Below are positions 13,725 to 25,500 of a DNA stretch of 64,000 nucleotides, piece by piece. Position 1 is the first letter of the stretch. Every line of letters begins with the position of its first letter. Source of the stretch: Microcebus murinus (Eukaryota > Chordata > Mammalia > Primates > Cheirogaleidae); contig NC_134108.1 of the NCBI RefSeq assembly GCF_040939455.1, forward strand, positions 39,724,501 to 39,788,500, written 5' to 3'. The position numbers were made by a program, and so were the translations under genes. The notes below the pieces were generated by a model. The model was not told the DNA's origin and searched no databases. It saw only the letters and a program-made list of their open reading frames with translations.

Positions 13725-15022
13725 AATTTTTAATTTTTTTATTTTAGCATATTACAGGATACAAATGTTTAGGTTACATATATTGCCTTGGCCCCACCCA
13801 AATCAGAGCTTCAAGCATGTCCATCCCCCAGATGGTGCACACTGTACTCATTAGGTGTGACTATACCCATTGCCTCCTCCCCCTCCCATCTTTCCAACAC
13901 CCAATGAATGTTACTACTATATGTGCACTTAAGTGTTGGTCAGTTAAGTCACTTAATATCAATTTGATGGTGAGTACATATGATGCTTGTTTTCCATTCT
14001 TGTGATACTTCATAGAATAGGTTCCAGCTCTATCCAGGGTATACAAGAGGTGCTAGATCACCATTGTTTTTTGTGGCTCAGTAGAACTCTATGGTATACA
14101 TATACCACATTTTATTAATCCACTTATGTACTGATAGGCACTTGGGTTGTTTCCACATCTTTGTAATTGTGAATTGTGCTGCTATAAACATTCTAGTTCA
14201 GATGTCTGTTTTATAGAATGTCTTTTGTTCCTTTGGGTAGATGCTCAGTAATGGGATTGCTGGATAAAATGGTAGTTCTACTTATAGCTCTTTGAGGTAT
14301 CTCTATATTGCTTTCTACAGAGGTTGTACTAGTTTGCAGTCCCACCAGCAGAGTGTTAGTGTTCCTCTCTCTCTGCATCCCTGCCAACATTTATCATTTT
14401 GGGACTTTTTGATAAAGGCCATTATCACTGGAGTTATTGTGGTTTTGATTTGCATTTCCCTGATGATTAGTAACATTGAGTGTTTTTTCATATGTTTGTT
14501 GGCCATTAGTCTATCTTCTTTTGAAAGTTTCTGTTCATGTCCTTTGCCCACTTTTTGATAGGGTTGTTTGATTTTTCCTTGCTGATTTTCCTGAGTTCTA
14601 AATAAATTCTAGTTATCAGCCCTTTATTAGATGTGTAGCATGTGAATATTTCCCCCATTCTGTAGATTGTCTGTTTGCTCTTGTGATAGTTTCCTTGGCT
14701 GTACAGAAGCTTTTTTAATTTGATCAGGTCCCATTTATTTATTTTTGTTGTTGCTGTGATTGCCTTTGGGGTCTTCTTCATAAATTCTTTCCCTATGATT
14801 ATGTCTATAAGAGTTTTTCCAACATTTTCTTCTAGAATTCTTATAGTTTCATGCCTTAGGTTTAAATCTGTTACCAGGCAAGAGTCAATTTTTGTGAAAG
14901 GTGAATCATGTGGATCTTTTACATGTAGCTATCCAATTTTCTCAGCACCATTTATTGAATAAGGATTCTTTTCCCCAGTGTGTATTTTTGTCTGCTTTGC
15001 CAATGATTAGATGGTGATATGA
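13725..15022 (-). mobile_element. 5'-truncated L1 with target duplication
   Basis: It is an antisense copy of the lemur-type L1. The plus strand starts with a T-rich tail (13725-13745), passes through the 3' UTR (13780-13960) and then about 1 kb of ORF2 3' sequence ending at TGTCTGCTTTGCCAATGATTAG. A likely target duplication flanks it: GGATACTTTTTAT at 13712-13724 and GGATACATTTTGAT at 15023-15036. Length is about 1.3 kb of a 6-kb element. Frames for the ORF2 C terminus remain partly open, so it is younger than the L1M fragments nearby. Confidence 0.93.
14315..14781 (-). pseudogene. L1 ORF2 C-terminal coding remnant
   Basis: Two overlapping frames encode adjoining parts of L1 ORF2p. The 14506-14781 frame has the region before the Cys-rich segment (including IYRMGEIFTCYTSNKGL), and 14315-14551 has ANKHMKKHSMLL and NDKCWQGCRERGTL. 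A frameshift separates them, so the original coding sequence is broken and non-functional. Confidence 0.85.
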
Positions 15023-15350
15023 GGATACATTTTGATCATTATAAATCCTTTAAACAAATGATTATAAAGTATCAAATATGTGCATTTTATGAAAGCTGTA
15101 AAATTATAATAAATTTATAAATACATGCACAATTTTTATCAGAATTATACTCATTGGTAAAGAATATTGCTTATCAATATGATTATTATGTATTTAAGTT
15201 CAAGTTTTAGATAACATTAAAAATAAAATTAAATACCTGTGTCTAGTCTAAAGGCAAAATTAACAGGTATACACAGTAAAATGTTGAGTTTAATGGGGTA
15301 TTGATTTTGTGAAGGGGTTTTGGAGGATCTGAATGTAGCAGAATACACCT

Positions 15351-15635
15351 TTTAGAGACAGAGTCTCATTCTGTCACTGGGCCAGAGTGCTGTGGTGTCA
15401 ACCTAAGCCATAGCAACCTCAAAGTCCTGGGCTCACGAGATTCTTCTGCCTCAGCCTTCCCAGTAGCTGGGACTACAGGTGCAGGCCACCATACCTGGCT
15501 AATTTTTTTCTATTTTTAGTAGAGACGGGGCCTCACAATTGCTCAGGCTCATCTCGAACTCTTGAGTTCGAGTGATCCTCCTGACTTGGCCTCCCTGAGT
15601 GCTAGAATTACAGGCATGAGCCACCACACCCGCTG
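15351..15635 (-). mobile_element. Alu SINE, older copy with target duplication
   Basis: It is a reverse-oriented dimeric Alu from AGAGACAGAGTCTCATTCTG to GAGCCACCACACCCG. It lacks the lemur right-arm insert and is clearly more diverged than the copies at 4300 and 20941, consistent with an early (J-like) Alu. The poly-A has decayed. Flanking GAATACACCTTTT (15341-15353) and GAACACACCTTTA (15636-15648) form a 13-bp target duplication with two mismatches. Confidence 0.93.
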
Positions 15636-15649
15636 GAACACACCTTTAA

Positions 15650-18100
15650 GTATTCATTTTTCCACAATGAGTTTCCACATTTAGTTTAGACCAATCAAAC
15701 TAATTCCAAAAGTTTTGATATTATTCCTCTCTCAAATCTCAACCACTCCAATTAAGAATTTTTTTCCATTTTGTTTTTCCAAAATAATGTTCATATTTAA
15801 AGTCTTAGAATTCTTAAGTGTCTTCACATGCATTTCTCAGCCCAGATAGTGATAGCTTCACTTTTAATGTGAAAAATGTTCATGTATAAGTATTCTGTAT
15901 TCCATGGAATTTCTTTGTGGGGAGAAACATAATTTCTCTTTTTAAAGTGGTGGTAAGTAACAACAGAAAGTGTATATATCAGTCAGTTAATAATTATCAC
16001 TGAACTTTATAAAATAAAAGAAGGTGAAAGATAGACTATTAAAATAAATAAAAAATATGTAGATTGTTTACAAGTAATTGAGTAAACAATATCTGCCAGT
16101 GGTATTAGAATTCAATCAAATAATATTTCTTTAGATAGTTATTAAGCATTTGAATAACTAGAATTAGGTAGATGTTTGGATAGCCTCATAGAATGTGTGT
16201 GTGCTGTTTCAGCATCTTCTTAAAGTAATTTATTTTTAAAGAACATTTTGCATTTTGGAAGCATAGAAATATATATAATCTGTCAAGTCAGATTCTACTC
16301 ATTTATTGACAATAGGTCAACTTCAAAGATTTTTTTCTCTGTCATTAATTACTTCTGGGATGGCTGATGGCCATTAAAATAGTCACATTTTAAATCTCTA
16401 GTAAGCTTCCTAATTACCTCTGCTCTCTCAATTGTTGCACTTTTAAAACATATTGTAGTCACTTCACTTTTACAATGCTGTCATAAAACAGTGTGTGTAG
16501 TCTAACGTGAAGTAATGAAGGAGTAGATTTATTATGTTTCAGTTAAGCTAAGGATTTTCTTTTAAAATTAACTGAACCCATCATGCAATTTCTAAATTGC
16601 TTTATACATAGTTCCAGAAAATGTCATGCCAGGGACTGTCTTCTATTTTTAAGTTAAAATAATGCAAATGGCAGGATGAGTGTTAAATGAGAGACTTCCA
16701 GCGGCCATAAGTATTTTGGACTTCCCCTATAATTTATATTCATACAAATGAGTCCTTTGAATCAGATCTTTTGAATTAATCTAAGACTATCTTATTATAT
16801 AGACCAAATAATGTGACAAGCTATCATTTGTCTCAATAAATTGTTGGCAATTACAACTGACAAGCAGATTAGAATAAAGCCAGAAACAGAAATATCTAAT
16901 AAACAAGGACTGTTGCTAATGAATGTAATTGGGTAGTTTTCAGGGCACCAGTGACCCAAGGACTAGAAGAACAGACTCAGAAGCTTGGTGAGTACAAAGT
17001 TTATCATAAAAGCTGTCATTTTGTTATTGCATCCGGAGGCACAAGCCTATTTTTCCAATGACAATATCTCTATGTAATATGAAATGTTGTATAATAAAAA
17101 TAATAAATTGCTCTGTTGTCTTTGTATCACTGAGTCACTTAGCAAGAAATAAAACCAGAGAAGCCTAAGTAAAGAATAGAAAACTTATTGTTCCAAAGGT
17201 CAGCATAGGCTCCTTCATTCTCCTTTAAAATTGCTCATATAAAAATAAACTTGAGATGTATTATAGTCATAAACTTCCTTTAAAGAAGAGATTAAATCTA
17301 TGCAGGAGCTGCTTGCTTGAGCATATCCAACACCTTGCTTAATATATGAATATTTTATTTCTTGATTAAATACATATTTTCTATCATTACCTATGGTGTT
17401 TTCTTCTTCAGAAGATGACTATAAAAGAACAGTAAACTAAAAAATCATTGTAACATTTTCATTATTACTTTCTTAAAAACAATCTGTACTGCTATTAGCC
17501 ATTTACAGAAATAATTTTGATATCTAAATATCATGTATTTTAAAATTTTCAATAGAATATATTAAATCATATGAATATATATTATGCACACATCATGTAT
17601 GTGGCCTAGAAAAGATTAAAAATGAATTTTGTATGACTATTGGTAATAAAAATGAGCATAATAAACAATAAATATAATGTCCTTATAGCAACTATAATAG
17701 TTCTAAAATAATTTAAGTTTTTTAATGCCTACCTTCCCCATTAGATTATCAGTTTATGAGTGCAAAAAAGTGTACCTTTGGTCACAATGTACTTACCACA
17801 TGACATTGTATGTCAATCGGTTATTAATATTATTATATATTTAATTAAATTTATTAAATTAATTAATGAATAAATAATTTCTATTTGTTGAAGCTTCATT
17901 GTAAGTAGGCTGAACATTGGGTTCTATCTCTTGGTTTTTAGACCATGCATTCATTCAGTAGACACAACTTTATATTATTAATATGGTTGTTAATTGAGGA
18001 AGTGCAGAAATTATGTGGGGTCAGATAATTGTTGAGAATCCACAAGGTATACTTGTATAATCTTTAATAATGGAAGAGGATATGGCAAAGCATGAGAAAG
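15650..18100. other. Unannotated AT-rich sequence
   Basis: Largely unique sequence. A very AT-rich block with TTAATTAA-like motifs lies at 17820-17880. No gene, RNA gene or repeat family was recognised. Confidence 0.55.
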
Positions 18101-18575
18101 AAAGTAAAGGTAAACATAAAAAGGTCAAAAACTTCCAGGCACAGCAATCTGGGTCCTTTGCACAGAATGCATTTCATCTTTGGATCATGAACCACCAAGA
18201 TACGTGGAAGTAATTTTGCTTTCAGGAGGACTGAGGTATAAGTTTATTGAGGGTTTTTTATGGCTGCTGTTCTGTGGAACATTTTAAACCAGGTGCAAAC
18301 TGTACTGAATGGTGGTAAATTTTCAATAAACAATATAAACAAGCTAGTACAGGGTATAAATCGCCTACTGTTATATTTCATCCTTGTTTGGGCCAAAGGT
18401 CAGTACCATAGCTCTAGGTAGGCCTGGAAATAAGCGTAGATGTACCGCAGACCAGCTTCCTTATGCCAAGTGCATACTGCATCTGAAGGGCAGTTTCCCA
18501 CGCTTGTATGGTGTCATCTCCAAGCTGACACTTCACAAGCACCTTCAATGGTCTGTTCCATTACACTAATTTCCT
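18100..18575. other. Unrecognised, less AT-rich segment; possible old LTR
   Basis: Base composition is visibly more balanced than the surroundings between about 18380 and 18560. 'AAGTTTATTGAGGG' at 18240 would read on the minus strand as a polyadenylation-like CAATAAACTT, as in an antisense LTR. I cannot match it to a family. The 61- and 69-codon plus-strand frames across it overlap in different phases and show no domain. Confidence 0.35.
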
Positions 18576-18698
18576 ATACCTATTTAACATCCTTAAAATT
18601 ATTATCAGATAAATTTGACTTGAGATTTTGCTTCTTTTCAAGTCTATAGTCACATATGTAAATAATATTTAGGTTTGTCTACTGGTCATTAATCTTTT

Positions 18699-18800
18699 CT
18701 TTTTGCTTTTTTTTTCTTTTAATAGAGACTAGAAATGAGGTCTTGCTAGATTGTCCAGACTAGTCTCAAACTCCTGAGCTCAAGCATTCTTTCTCCACTT
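18699..18800 (-). mobile_element. Free-monomer Alu-like fragment (FLAM/7SL-derived)
   Basis: A T-rich start (18706-18720) is followed by AGAGACTAGAAATGAGGTCTTGC and CTAGTCTCAAACTCCTGAGCTC, the reverse complement of a single Alu monomer. Flanks CTGGTCATTAATCTT (18682-18696) and CTGGTTGTTAATCTT (18801-18815) match at 13 of 15 bases, a convincing target duplication. The insertion is therefore a short monomer or truncated copy rather than a later deletion of a dimer. Confidence 0.85.
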
Positions 18801-19049
18801 CTGGTTGTTAATCTTATTCATAGTATATGGATCTTATTCATTTAAATTCAATAGAAAAACTCTGTAAGATTTTTAAGGTCTCAAAACCAATGTTCCTTAT
18901 TGAGAAACATTTTAAAATTCATTTAGTAAGAAAAGTTTCATGTGCCGATATATTACCTAACGTTTTACAAGAGAAATAATTAAAATATGTTTGTTAATTT
19001 CTTAAGTATTGAGAAGTAAGACAGTGTAAGTTTTTATTTGATTTCCTTC

Positions 19050-19358
19050 ACATTAAACCTGTTCTGTGCCTGGACTATCTCTCTAACATATATCAAACAT
19101 CTCTCCTATAGATCTAGTCACACTGGAACCACCAAGTTTTTGATCTTTCTATGGCCTTTGTACTTTTTGCCTCTAGCTATAACACTCTTCCTACATATGT
19201 GTGTTTAACTTGATGTGTTATTATTTAGTTGGGCCTGTGCTGAAATGATCCCTTATCAGAGAGAGCCTCCTGACAGCTCTATCTGAAACAGTAGATTGCT
19301 ATTATTTCTCAGCTCCTTATCCTGCTTCTTTTTCTCATGACATTATGTTTGGTGAAGG
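19050..19358 (+). repeat. L2 LINE fragment, left half
   Basis: It is diverged L2 sequence: 'GGCCTTTGTACTTTTTGCCTC', 'CTGAAATGATCCCTTATCAGAGAGAGCCTCC' and 'CTCAGCTCCTTATCCTGCTTC' follow the L2 3' region in order. The continuation of the same L2 resumes at about 22370, so this is one L2 split by the LTR in between. Confidence 0.75.
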
Positions 19359-20082
19359 GTCCCATGACCAACCGTTTATTCAGTGATTTGCTAAAAGGAT
19401 TCACACGTCAGAAGTTATTCTCAAGGTTATAGTAATATATTTAAAAGGTTACAGAGCAGGATCAACAATGGAAAATGAATCAGGTTGTGTCAGAAGGAGA
19501 TCAAGTTCAGGTTTCCAAAGCACTTTGCATCAGAGGTTACAAAAAACATGCTTATTCCTCTAGCAACAAACTGCAACAACACATATGAAATGTTCTTGAC
19601 CAGGGAAGCCAGTTTGAGCCTCAGAGTTCAGAAATTTTATAGAAGGCTGCTCCTGTAGGGTGCTGATCATAATTTCGAAAGAGAATCCTGAATGCTGTAA
19701 TCCTGTTGAAATCCCAAAAGATCAGAATCCCTAAACCATAAAATCATTAATGTCTAAAATCCCCAAAATTACAATCCTGAAAGATTAAAATCTTGAATGT
19801 TGAAATCCTAAAAATTGAATTCTAAGGAAGGAATTGATGCATTTTTGACTATGCACAGAATAATTGCATCATTTTATTAATGGTTGCATCATAACAATAA
19901 TACCTTGTTATTGTCTTTATTTGCATTTGGCAGAAGATTCGGACCAGTAGATTGGCTAATCAGACCAGTAGTTTGGTTACACAATGTGGCAACAACAAAA
20001 ACTTCAGTTTAAAAATGGCTTCTTTGTCTGCATTGACATTCCTTGATGAAATTCCAGGAGGTTTTAATTAATTAAAAACACT

Positions 20083-20515
20083 TTTGATAATTCACTTCAA
20101 AGAATGGGCTCCAGCTGCTTCCAAGATAATAGAAGAGGTATTAGTTCACCATTCTTTTTTATGGCTGAGTAGTACTCCATTGTATATGATACATATAGGA
20201 CATTTTAGTAATCCCCTCATGTATTCAAAGTGAACTATCACAAGAACAGAAAAACAAATACCACATGTACTCACCATTAAATTGGCACTAATTGATCAAC
20301 ACTTATGTGCACATATGGAAGTTACATTCATTGGGTGTCAGTTAGGTGGTGGGGGAGAAGGGGATGGGTAAATTCACACCTAGTGGGTACGACATGCATT
20401 TTCTGGGGGATGGGCTTGCTTGTAGCTCTGATTTGGGTGATGCAAAGGCAATATATGTAACCAAAGTGTTTGTACTCCTATAATATTCTGCAATTAAAAA
20501 AAAAAAAAACACATT
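20083..20515 (+). mobile_element. L1 insertion with 5' inversion (twin priming)
   Basis: The right part (about 20229-20515) is lemur-type L1 3' end in sense orientation, ending in a run of about 14 A residues. The left part (about 20083-20228) is the adjacent upstream L1 segment in reverse orientation: GAATGGGCTCCAGCTGC and GGCTGAGTAGTACTCCATTG. The two parts share a few bases around the L1 TATCACAAG site at the junction. This arrangement is the classic outcome of twin priming during L1 integration. AAAACAC before the element and AAAACACATTTG after the tail may be remains of the target duplication. Confidence 0.88.
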
Positions 20516-20667
20516 TGCCTGAGGATGCTAGAAAAGTTGCTGATTGTTTAGAAAATAACCCTGTGGACAATAGAAGACACCTAATGCAATTGTGTTGCTG
20601 TTCCATCACTATGTTGTTTCTGCCAGATTTGTGTCTGTATATGAGTGCATGAAGAATGGATTTCTGC

Positions 20668-20775
20668 ATACCTGAACATGAGAAAATACCTGAACATGAC
20701 ACAGAACATGGGAAAATTTAAGGAATGCTAATGTTGGTATATAAAATTTAGGGAATGCTAATATCAGTACATATC
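20668..20775 (+). repeat. Cluster of short tandem duplications
   Basis: ACCTGAACATGAGAAAAT is followed by ACCTGAACATGACACAGA and then a third partial copy, GAACATGGGAAAAT. Next, AAAATTTAAGGAATGCTAAT recurs as AAAATTTAGGGAATGCTAAT. The cluster lies in the interior of the long-TIR DNA transposon and probably arose by slippage. Confidence 0.8.
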
Positions 20776-20940
20776 AAATTGTAGAAGAATTTCAAAAAGA
20801 TTAGTGCTACTGAAAATAAATGTGAACATATTCTTCCAAGGAAAGACATGCCCCGGAAATAAAAAGCAGTTAATTGCCCATAATATTTCCTTGGAATATA
20901 CTTTTTTCTGTGTTGAATTTTATTTTTTTAGCTTTACTTT

Positions 20941-21272
20941 TTTTTTTTTTTTTTTGAGACAGAGTCTCGCTTTGTTGCCCAGGCTAGAGTGAGTGCCGTG
21001 GCGTCAGCCTAGCTCACAGCAACCTCAAACTCCTGGCTCAAGCAATCCTCCTGCCTCAGCCTCCCAAGTAGCTGGGACTACAGGCATTCGCCACCATGCC
21101 CGGCTAATTTTTTGTATATATATTAGTTGGCCAATTAATTTCCTTCTATTTTATAGTAGAGACGGGGTCTCGCTCTTGCTCAGGCTGGTTTCGAACTCCT
21201 GACCTCGAGCAATCCGCCCGCCTCGGCCTCCCAGAGAGCTAGGATTACAGGCGTGAGCCACCGCGCCCGGCC
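20941..21272 (-). mobile_element. Young lemur Alu with intact target duplication
   Basis: It is a complete dimeric Alu in reverse orientation, with poly-T at 20941-20955, GAGACAGAGTCTCGCTTTG, and the end GTGAGCCACCGCGCCCGGCC. The lemur-type GTTGGCCAATTAATTTCC insert is present. A perfect 12-bp target duplication TAGCTTTACTTT flanks it (20929-20940 and 21273-21284). Many CpG sites remain, so it is a fairly recent insertion, younger than the DNA transposon that hosts it. Confidence 0.97.
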
Positions 21273-22369
21273 TAGCTTTACTTTTTTTTTTACTGCCTTA
21301 AAAGGTTAGAATTATTTTTTATAATTTGCTATGTTATATATTTCATCATAATTTCCAGTGATGGAGGTATAAATTATGTAAAGACTTTTAGAGAATTCTA
21401 ATTTTGTACGCATTTTTGCAGATTTGATTCACGAAAGTGCATTATCACAAAGTTGACTTTGTGTGTAACCATTGCACATGTTTGTAAAACTATTGAAATT
21501 TCCTCAACAAATGAAGAGATGTTCCTTTTGTAAATCTGTAATTTGTGAAATATAAAATTTCTTGAGATCTCAGCTTGCTGGGCAATTGTGTATGCAGTAA
21601 TGACCCATAACAGTTTTTTATCCATCTTGTCAAAAGACTTAGGTTGTTTGACATGGTATTTCAAATGACCACAGTTATAAAGCTAGTTGTACACAATTAC
21701 CAACCATAGTGATATGCATCTATACATTTTGCTTTTTGACCTATTTATTTATAAATATGATTCATCTGATCATAAATATTATACCTGTGCAACTGCTGTT
21801 AGTATACCTGAGCGTTTTTTGGTGCAATATTTGTACGTTATTATTGCCTATTTTATTGTGTAAAGTGGTTTATGAAGCATTCTGTCATGATTTTATATAT
21901 TTCTTAAATGAAATACCCTTTTAAGAAGGTCAATAAATGTCTTTAAATAATTTTTATTATTTTTTCCAGAATTACAGTTTTGAGATTTGATTTTTAGGAA
22001 TTGTGATTTTAAGAATTTAGACTTTAGGAACTTTGGTCTATTGATATTTCAACATTTGGGATTATAGTGTTCACGATTGTCTTTCAGGATTATGGCCCAA
22101 ACCCCTCACATTTGCATATACTGCCTATGTGAAAGCCATGATTACCGAAACTCCAGACCCAGAAGGAAAGCAGGTATCCATCATATATCACACTATTTCC
22201 ACAAATAAGCTAGACAAGTTAGTACAGTATGCTTTAGTGCCACAGACATAGCAAACAGCCTCATCAATTAGTAATATAGGAGATTTTTCAAAGGCTAAAT
22301 TCCCAGAGTCAGCCACACAAGCAAGCCCTCTTAAAGATGGAAAAGAGGTGAGTCACATCATATTAGTTG

Positions 22370-22580
22370 AATTAATTCTTTGCTGTAAACCTTATCATCA
22401 TTTGACCTATTGCATATGTATTAGTTTATGGGTTTTATTCTACCTTTCTTTCCCACTAGACTGGAAACTCCAGGAGGACAGTGACTTTGTCTCTGTTGTT
22501 TGTTGCCATGCCTCTCATGCTTAGTGTAGTGATCAGAAAAGTGAAGTCATTCTTCAGTATTTGTTAAATGGGAATAGGAA
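22370..22580 (+). repeat. L2 LINE fragment, right half
   Basis: 'CTTATCATCATTTGACCTATTGC', then 'CCCACTAGACTGGAAACTCCAGGAGGACAGTGACTTTGTCTC' and 'AGTATTTGTTAAATGGG' match the L2 3' terminal region. It continues the L2 that breaks off near 19358, placing the LTR insertion inside an L2. Confidence 0.75.
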
Positions 22581-25500
22581 TGATCACTCATTGACACATG
22601 CTTGGGAGGGCTAGAGAATGTAACAGTGAAAGAAAAGGGGAAAAGGGCTGCAGAAGATGAATATGTTGGGACTGATGTTTTATAGATATTGAGAATGAGA
22701 TACAAGTACTTGTTCCTCTTCCTGTACCAAAAAATAGAATAAAAATGTAATGCCAGAAATTAAACAGAGTGGATGACAATAATGAAATGCTAGGAAATGT
22801 AAGGTGAATATAAGAAGAAAGGGAACAGCTGTTCACCATAGTTTTTTTGAAATGGGAAAATAGGATTTAATTGTGAGCTAAATTCATATATCACATAAGA
22901 AAGACAGTTAGTCATGTCAGGCAGCTAAAGTACTTACTGTGAAAGGTTTTGAAATCTTTATAGAAACCATCACAAAGAGAAAAGATTGCTTTTCATTCTG
23001 AGTTCTTTTGCTCTGATTTTACCACATTATGGAGCAGACAAACAGAGTCTTTTCAAGGCCTTTTTAGAACATAGGACTATCACTAAAACATTTCTATTCC
23101 ATCCTCCAACCGTATTTGCACATATGATAAACATTTTTCAAGAATGTATGAGGCATTACAAAGCATAACAATGCACATTTTCTCATAATTTGAGATAAAC
23201 AGTTTAAATATTTTGCATGGATAATCCTTGCTGTTCCAAATGCCCATGATAATTTAATTTTTCTGAAATGAAATTAGGGTATTTTTGTTGGACTTTGAGT
23301 TTAAGGATATGAGCTATGAGTGAAGGAAGAAACTGAATGATATAAAATAAAGATGGGATAAATAAGAATTATATATATCTCAAAAAATCACATAATTAAA
23401 CAAATAAACAGTGCTAAATTGCCAGTGATAAAAGAAAATGAATAACCTTTATCATTTTAGAGATGAAAAATATGATACACAATAACATACTGTCAATTTG
23501 CATGTGCTCAATAAATATTCATTGATATCATTATGTATACTTAATCTGCAGAAATGATCTCAATGAAATTTTACCAAGAACTATTTGAAATAATGCATAC
23601 TTAAGTAAAATAATAATAAAAGGCAGATTTTAAAACATTTTAAAAATGTGGAAATTTTGTTATCTACCTGTGTTGTTTCTCCTAAAAGCCATTAAGAACA
23701 AAATGAAAACTCTGTAAACCTTTGGAAAAGTATGTATTATAGGTGATTAAAAGCAAAAATCCATGAGCCATTTTGAAGACATCTCTAATCTCTAGCCACA
23801 ATGAAGTAGAAAAAATGAACTTTTGGCCTTTCCTTGGAAAGAATAAATGATCAGTGATGAGCAATAATTCACATAAAATACCTTAGTAAGAGAGTAAATA
23901 ATGCAAGTCTCCTACAGCCCTCAGGTACTCACTGCTCTGCGATCTTTATCCATTATACCTGCTATTTTACTCCCTTTGATCACAAACACAAGTTTAAACT
24001 CAGTTCCTTAAAAAGCAGTCCAGAGTCTAGAAATACACAAAGATAATACATATAGATTTCTCAAGTTAACAAAATTAAAACTTCCTTTTATCCTGTCCAA
24101 AGTTGTATATTTTATAAAGACAGTGGGGAGTAGAGTCAGTGGTGTGTATTTTATTGCTGCAGACTGTCTCTTAAATGTTAATCTGATTGAAAGTACAGAC
24201 TTAAAAACACACAAAAAGGTGTAATGTGTATCTTATGCTGCTATGCTCATTAAACCTTGAGGGCCACAAGGACCAGGCCTGGTCAGTTTGGGGATAAAAT
24301 GTAGTCAACAAAGATAACTAGACTTGTTAGACAAAAATCATTGCATGTTATTTACGTGCTTCTGGAACAGTGGATATTGTTCTAGGAAAGAAGTTGTTTT
24401 ACAGATGACATGGAAAACCCAAATATGCTCGATTGTGATCATTAAAAACATTATCAGGCTTCTCATGAGAAGAACAGTTTGCCTGTTTGGCTGATTCTAA
24501 TGAGGATAATTAAATTCTGCATACCTAAAAATCCTCTTTGATTTCAGGCTGAAGAAGTTATTTGTTTTCTATTATGTACTACTGTTTCAGGCTCTGAAAG
24601 TCTAGCTGTCATTCAACCCAGAGATAATTGTATTTCATTGGTGGGTGCAGTATTATGCTTCATATGAGAATTTATCATAAATTTGCATTGTTAATATGGA
24701 TATTTGATCCTGTTTTCTGGAATGATATAACTGAAAATATTATATATTAACTACATTTTGGAGAAATAAAAATTGGCTGAAGTAGCAACATGGTAAATAT
24801 TTTGTAATTGTTATATACATTTGATATAACTAAAGTAATATGAAGAATGACATCAAATATAAATCATTTCCCTAAGAATTTAATAATATATAACAGAATA
24901 GTCACCCCTCCTCACATAGATATGGAAGGATAATATTGACAGTGGAGAATATTGAACAGAAGGAATGGCCTGAAAAAAATCCCGGCAAAAATATCTTCTG
25001 TCTCTTTAAAACCTCATTCATTCATTTTGGGAACTGAAACTTGCATCCCTTTCTCAGGCCAGTGGTTGGAAGGGGCAGGGGTATGTCCTTTGTTCTTTGT
25101 GCTACAGGAGGTGGCTCAAGGGAACTGTCTGGTGGAGGTCCTGGGTGGAGGTGACAGGATTGTCTTTGGCAGAAATGGGACGGAAATGAGATGATCAGAA
25201 TCATCAACTGTAGTTGAATAGCAGTTACCAGAATCTGAAAACCTCCTTTTAAAAGCTCTGTATTTCTGCTTATTATTAGGACTATGGCATTTTAGACGGG
25301 AGTATCCATCTTCCTCATTTGCCAGCAAATTAATAAACTCTTCTTTCTTTCTCCTCAAAAAAAATAAATAATTTAATATATTAACATTTATGATGTTATT
25401 TTTTCCTAGAGGAGTGTTTAATATCATATTTTCACCTGTCAAACATCTCTGGTATAGCATCCAGTTGTCAATGGCCTATAGCCATGTTTTCTTTCTTTAT

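Larger units (their letters stand above)
19658..22105. mobile_element. DNA transposon with long inverted ends (MuDR/Ricksha-like)
   Basis: The terminal roughly 160 bp on each side are inverted and diverged copies of each other. Left 'CATAATTTCGAAAGAGAATC' pairs with the reverse complement of the right end, 'CATAATCCTGAAAGACAATC'. The ends are built from short AATCCNNAAA-like subterminal repeats. This layout resembles mammalian MuDR-type elements such as Ricksha, which give 9-bp target duplications; the flanks CTCCTGTAG and CTCACATTT are only weakly alike. No transposase frame survives in the roughly 1.9 kb interior, which also contains a later L1 and a later Alu. Family assignment is tentative; the long inverted ends are seen directly. 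Confidence 0.7.
19360..22360 (-). mobile_element. Old ERVL-type solo LTR, split by a DNA transposon
   Basis: The left part (19360-19657) has the antisense LTR features 'CCGTTTATTCAGTGA', 'GCAACAAACTGCAACAACACATATGAAATG' and 'ACCAGGGAAGCC'. The right part (22106-22360) continues with 'CTCCAGACCCAGAAGGAAAGCAGG', 'CAGCCTCATCAATTAG' and 'GCTAAATTCCCAGAGTCAGCC'. Both belong to the same LTR type as the plus-strand copy at 36775-37285. It inserted into an L2 and was later interrupted by the transposon at 19658-22105. No internal retroviral genes are present, so it is a solo LTR. The exact ends and subfamily are uncertain. Confidence 0.65.
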
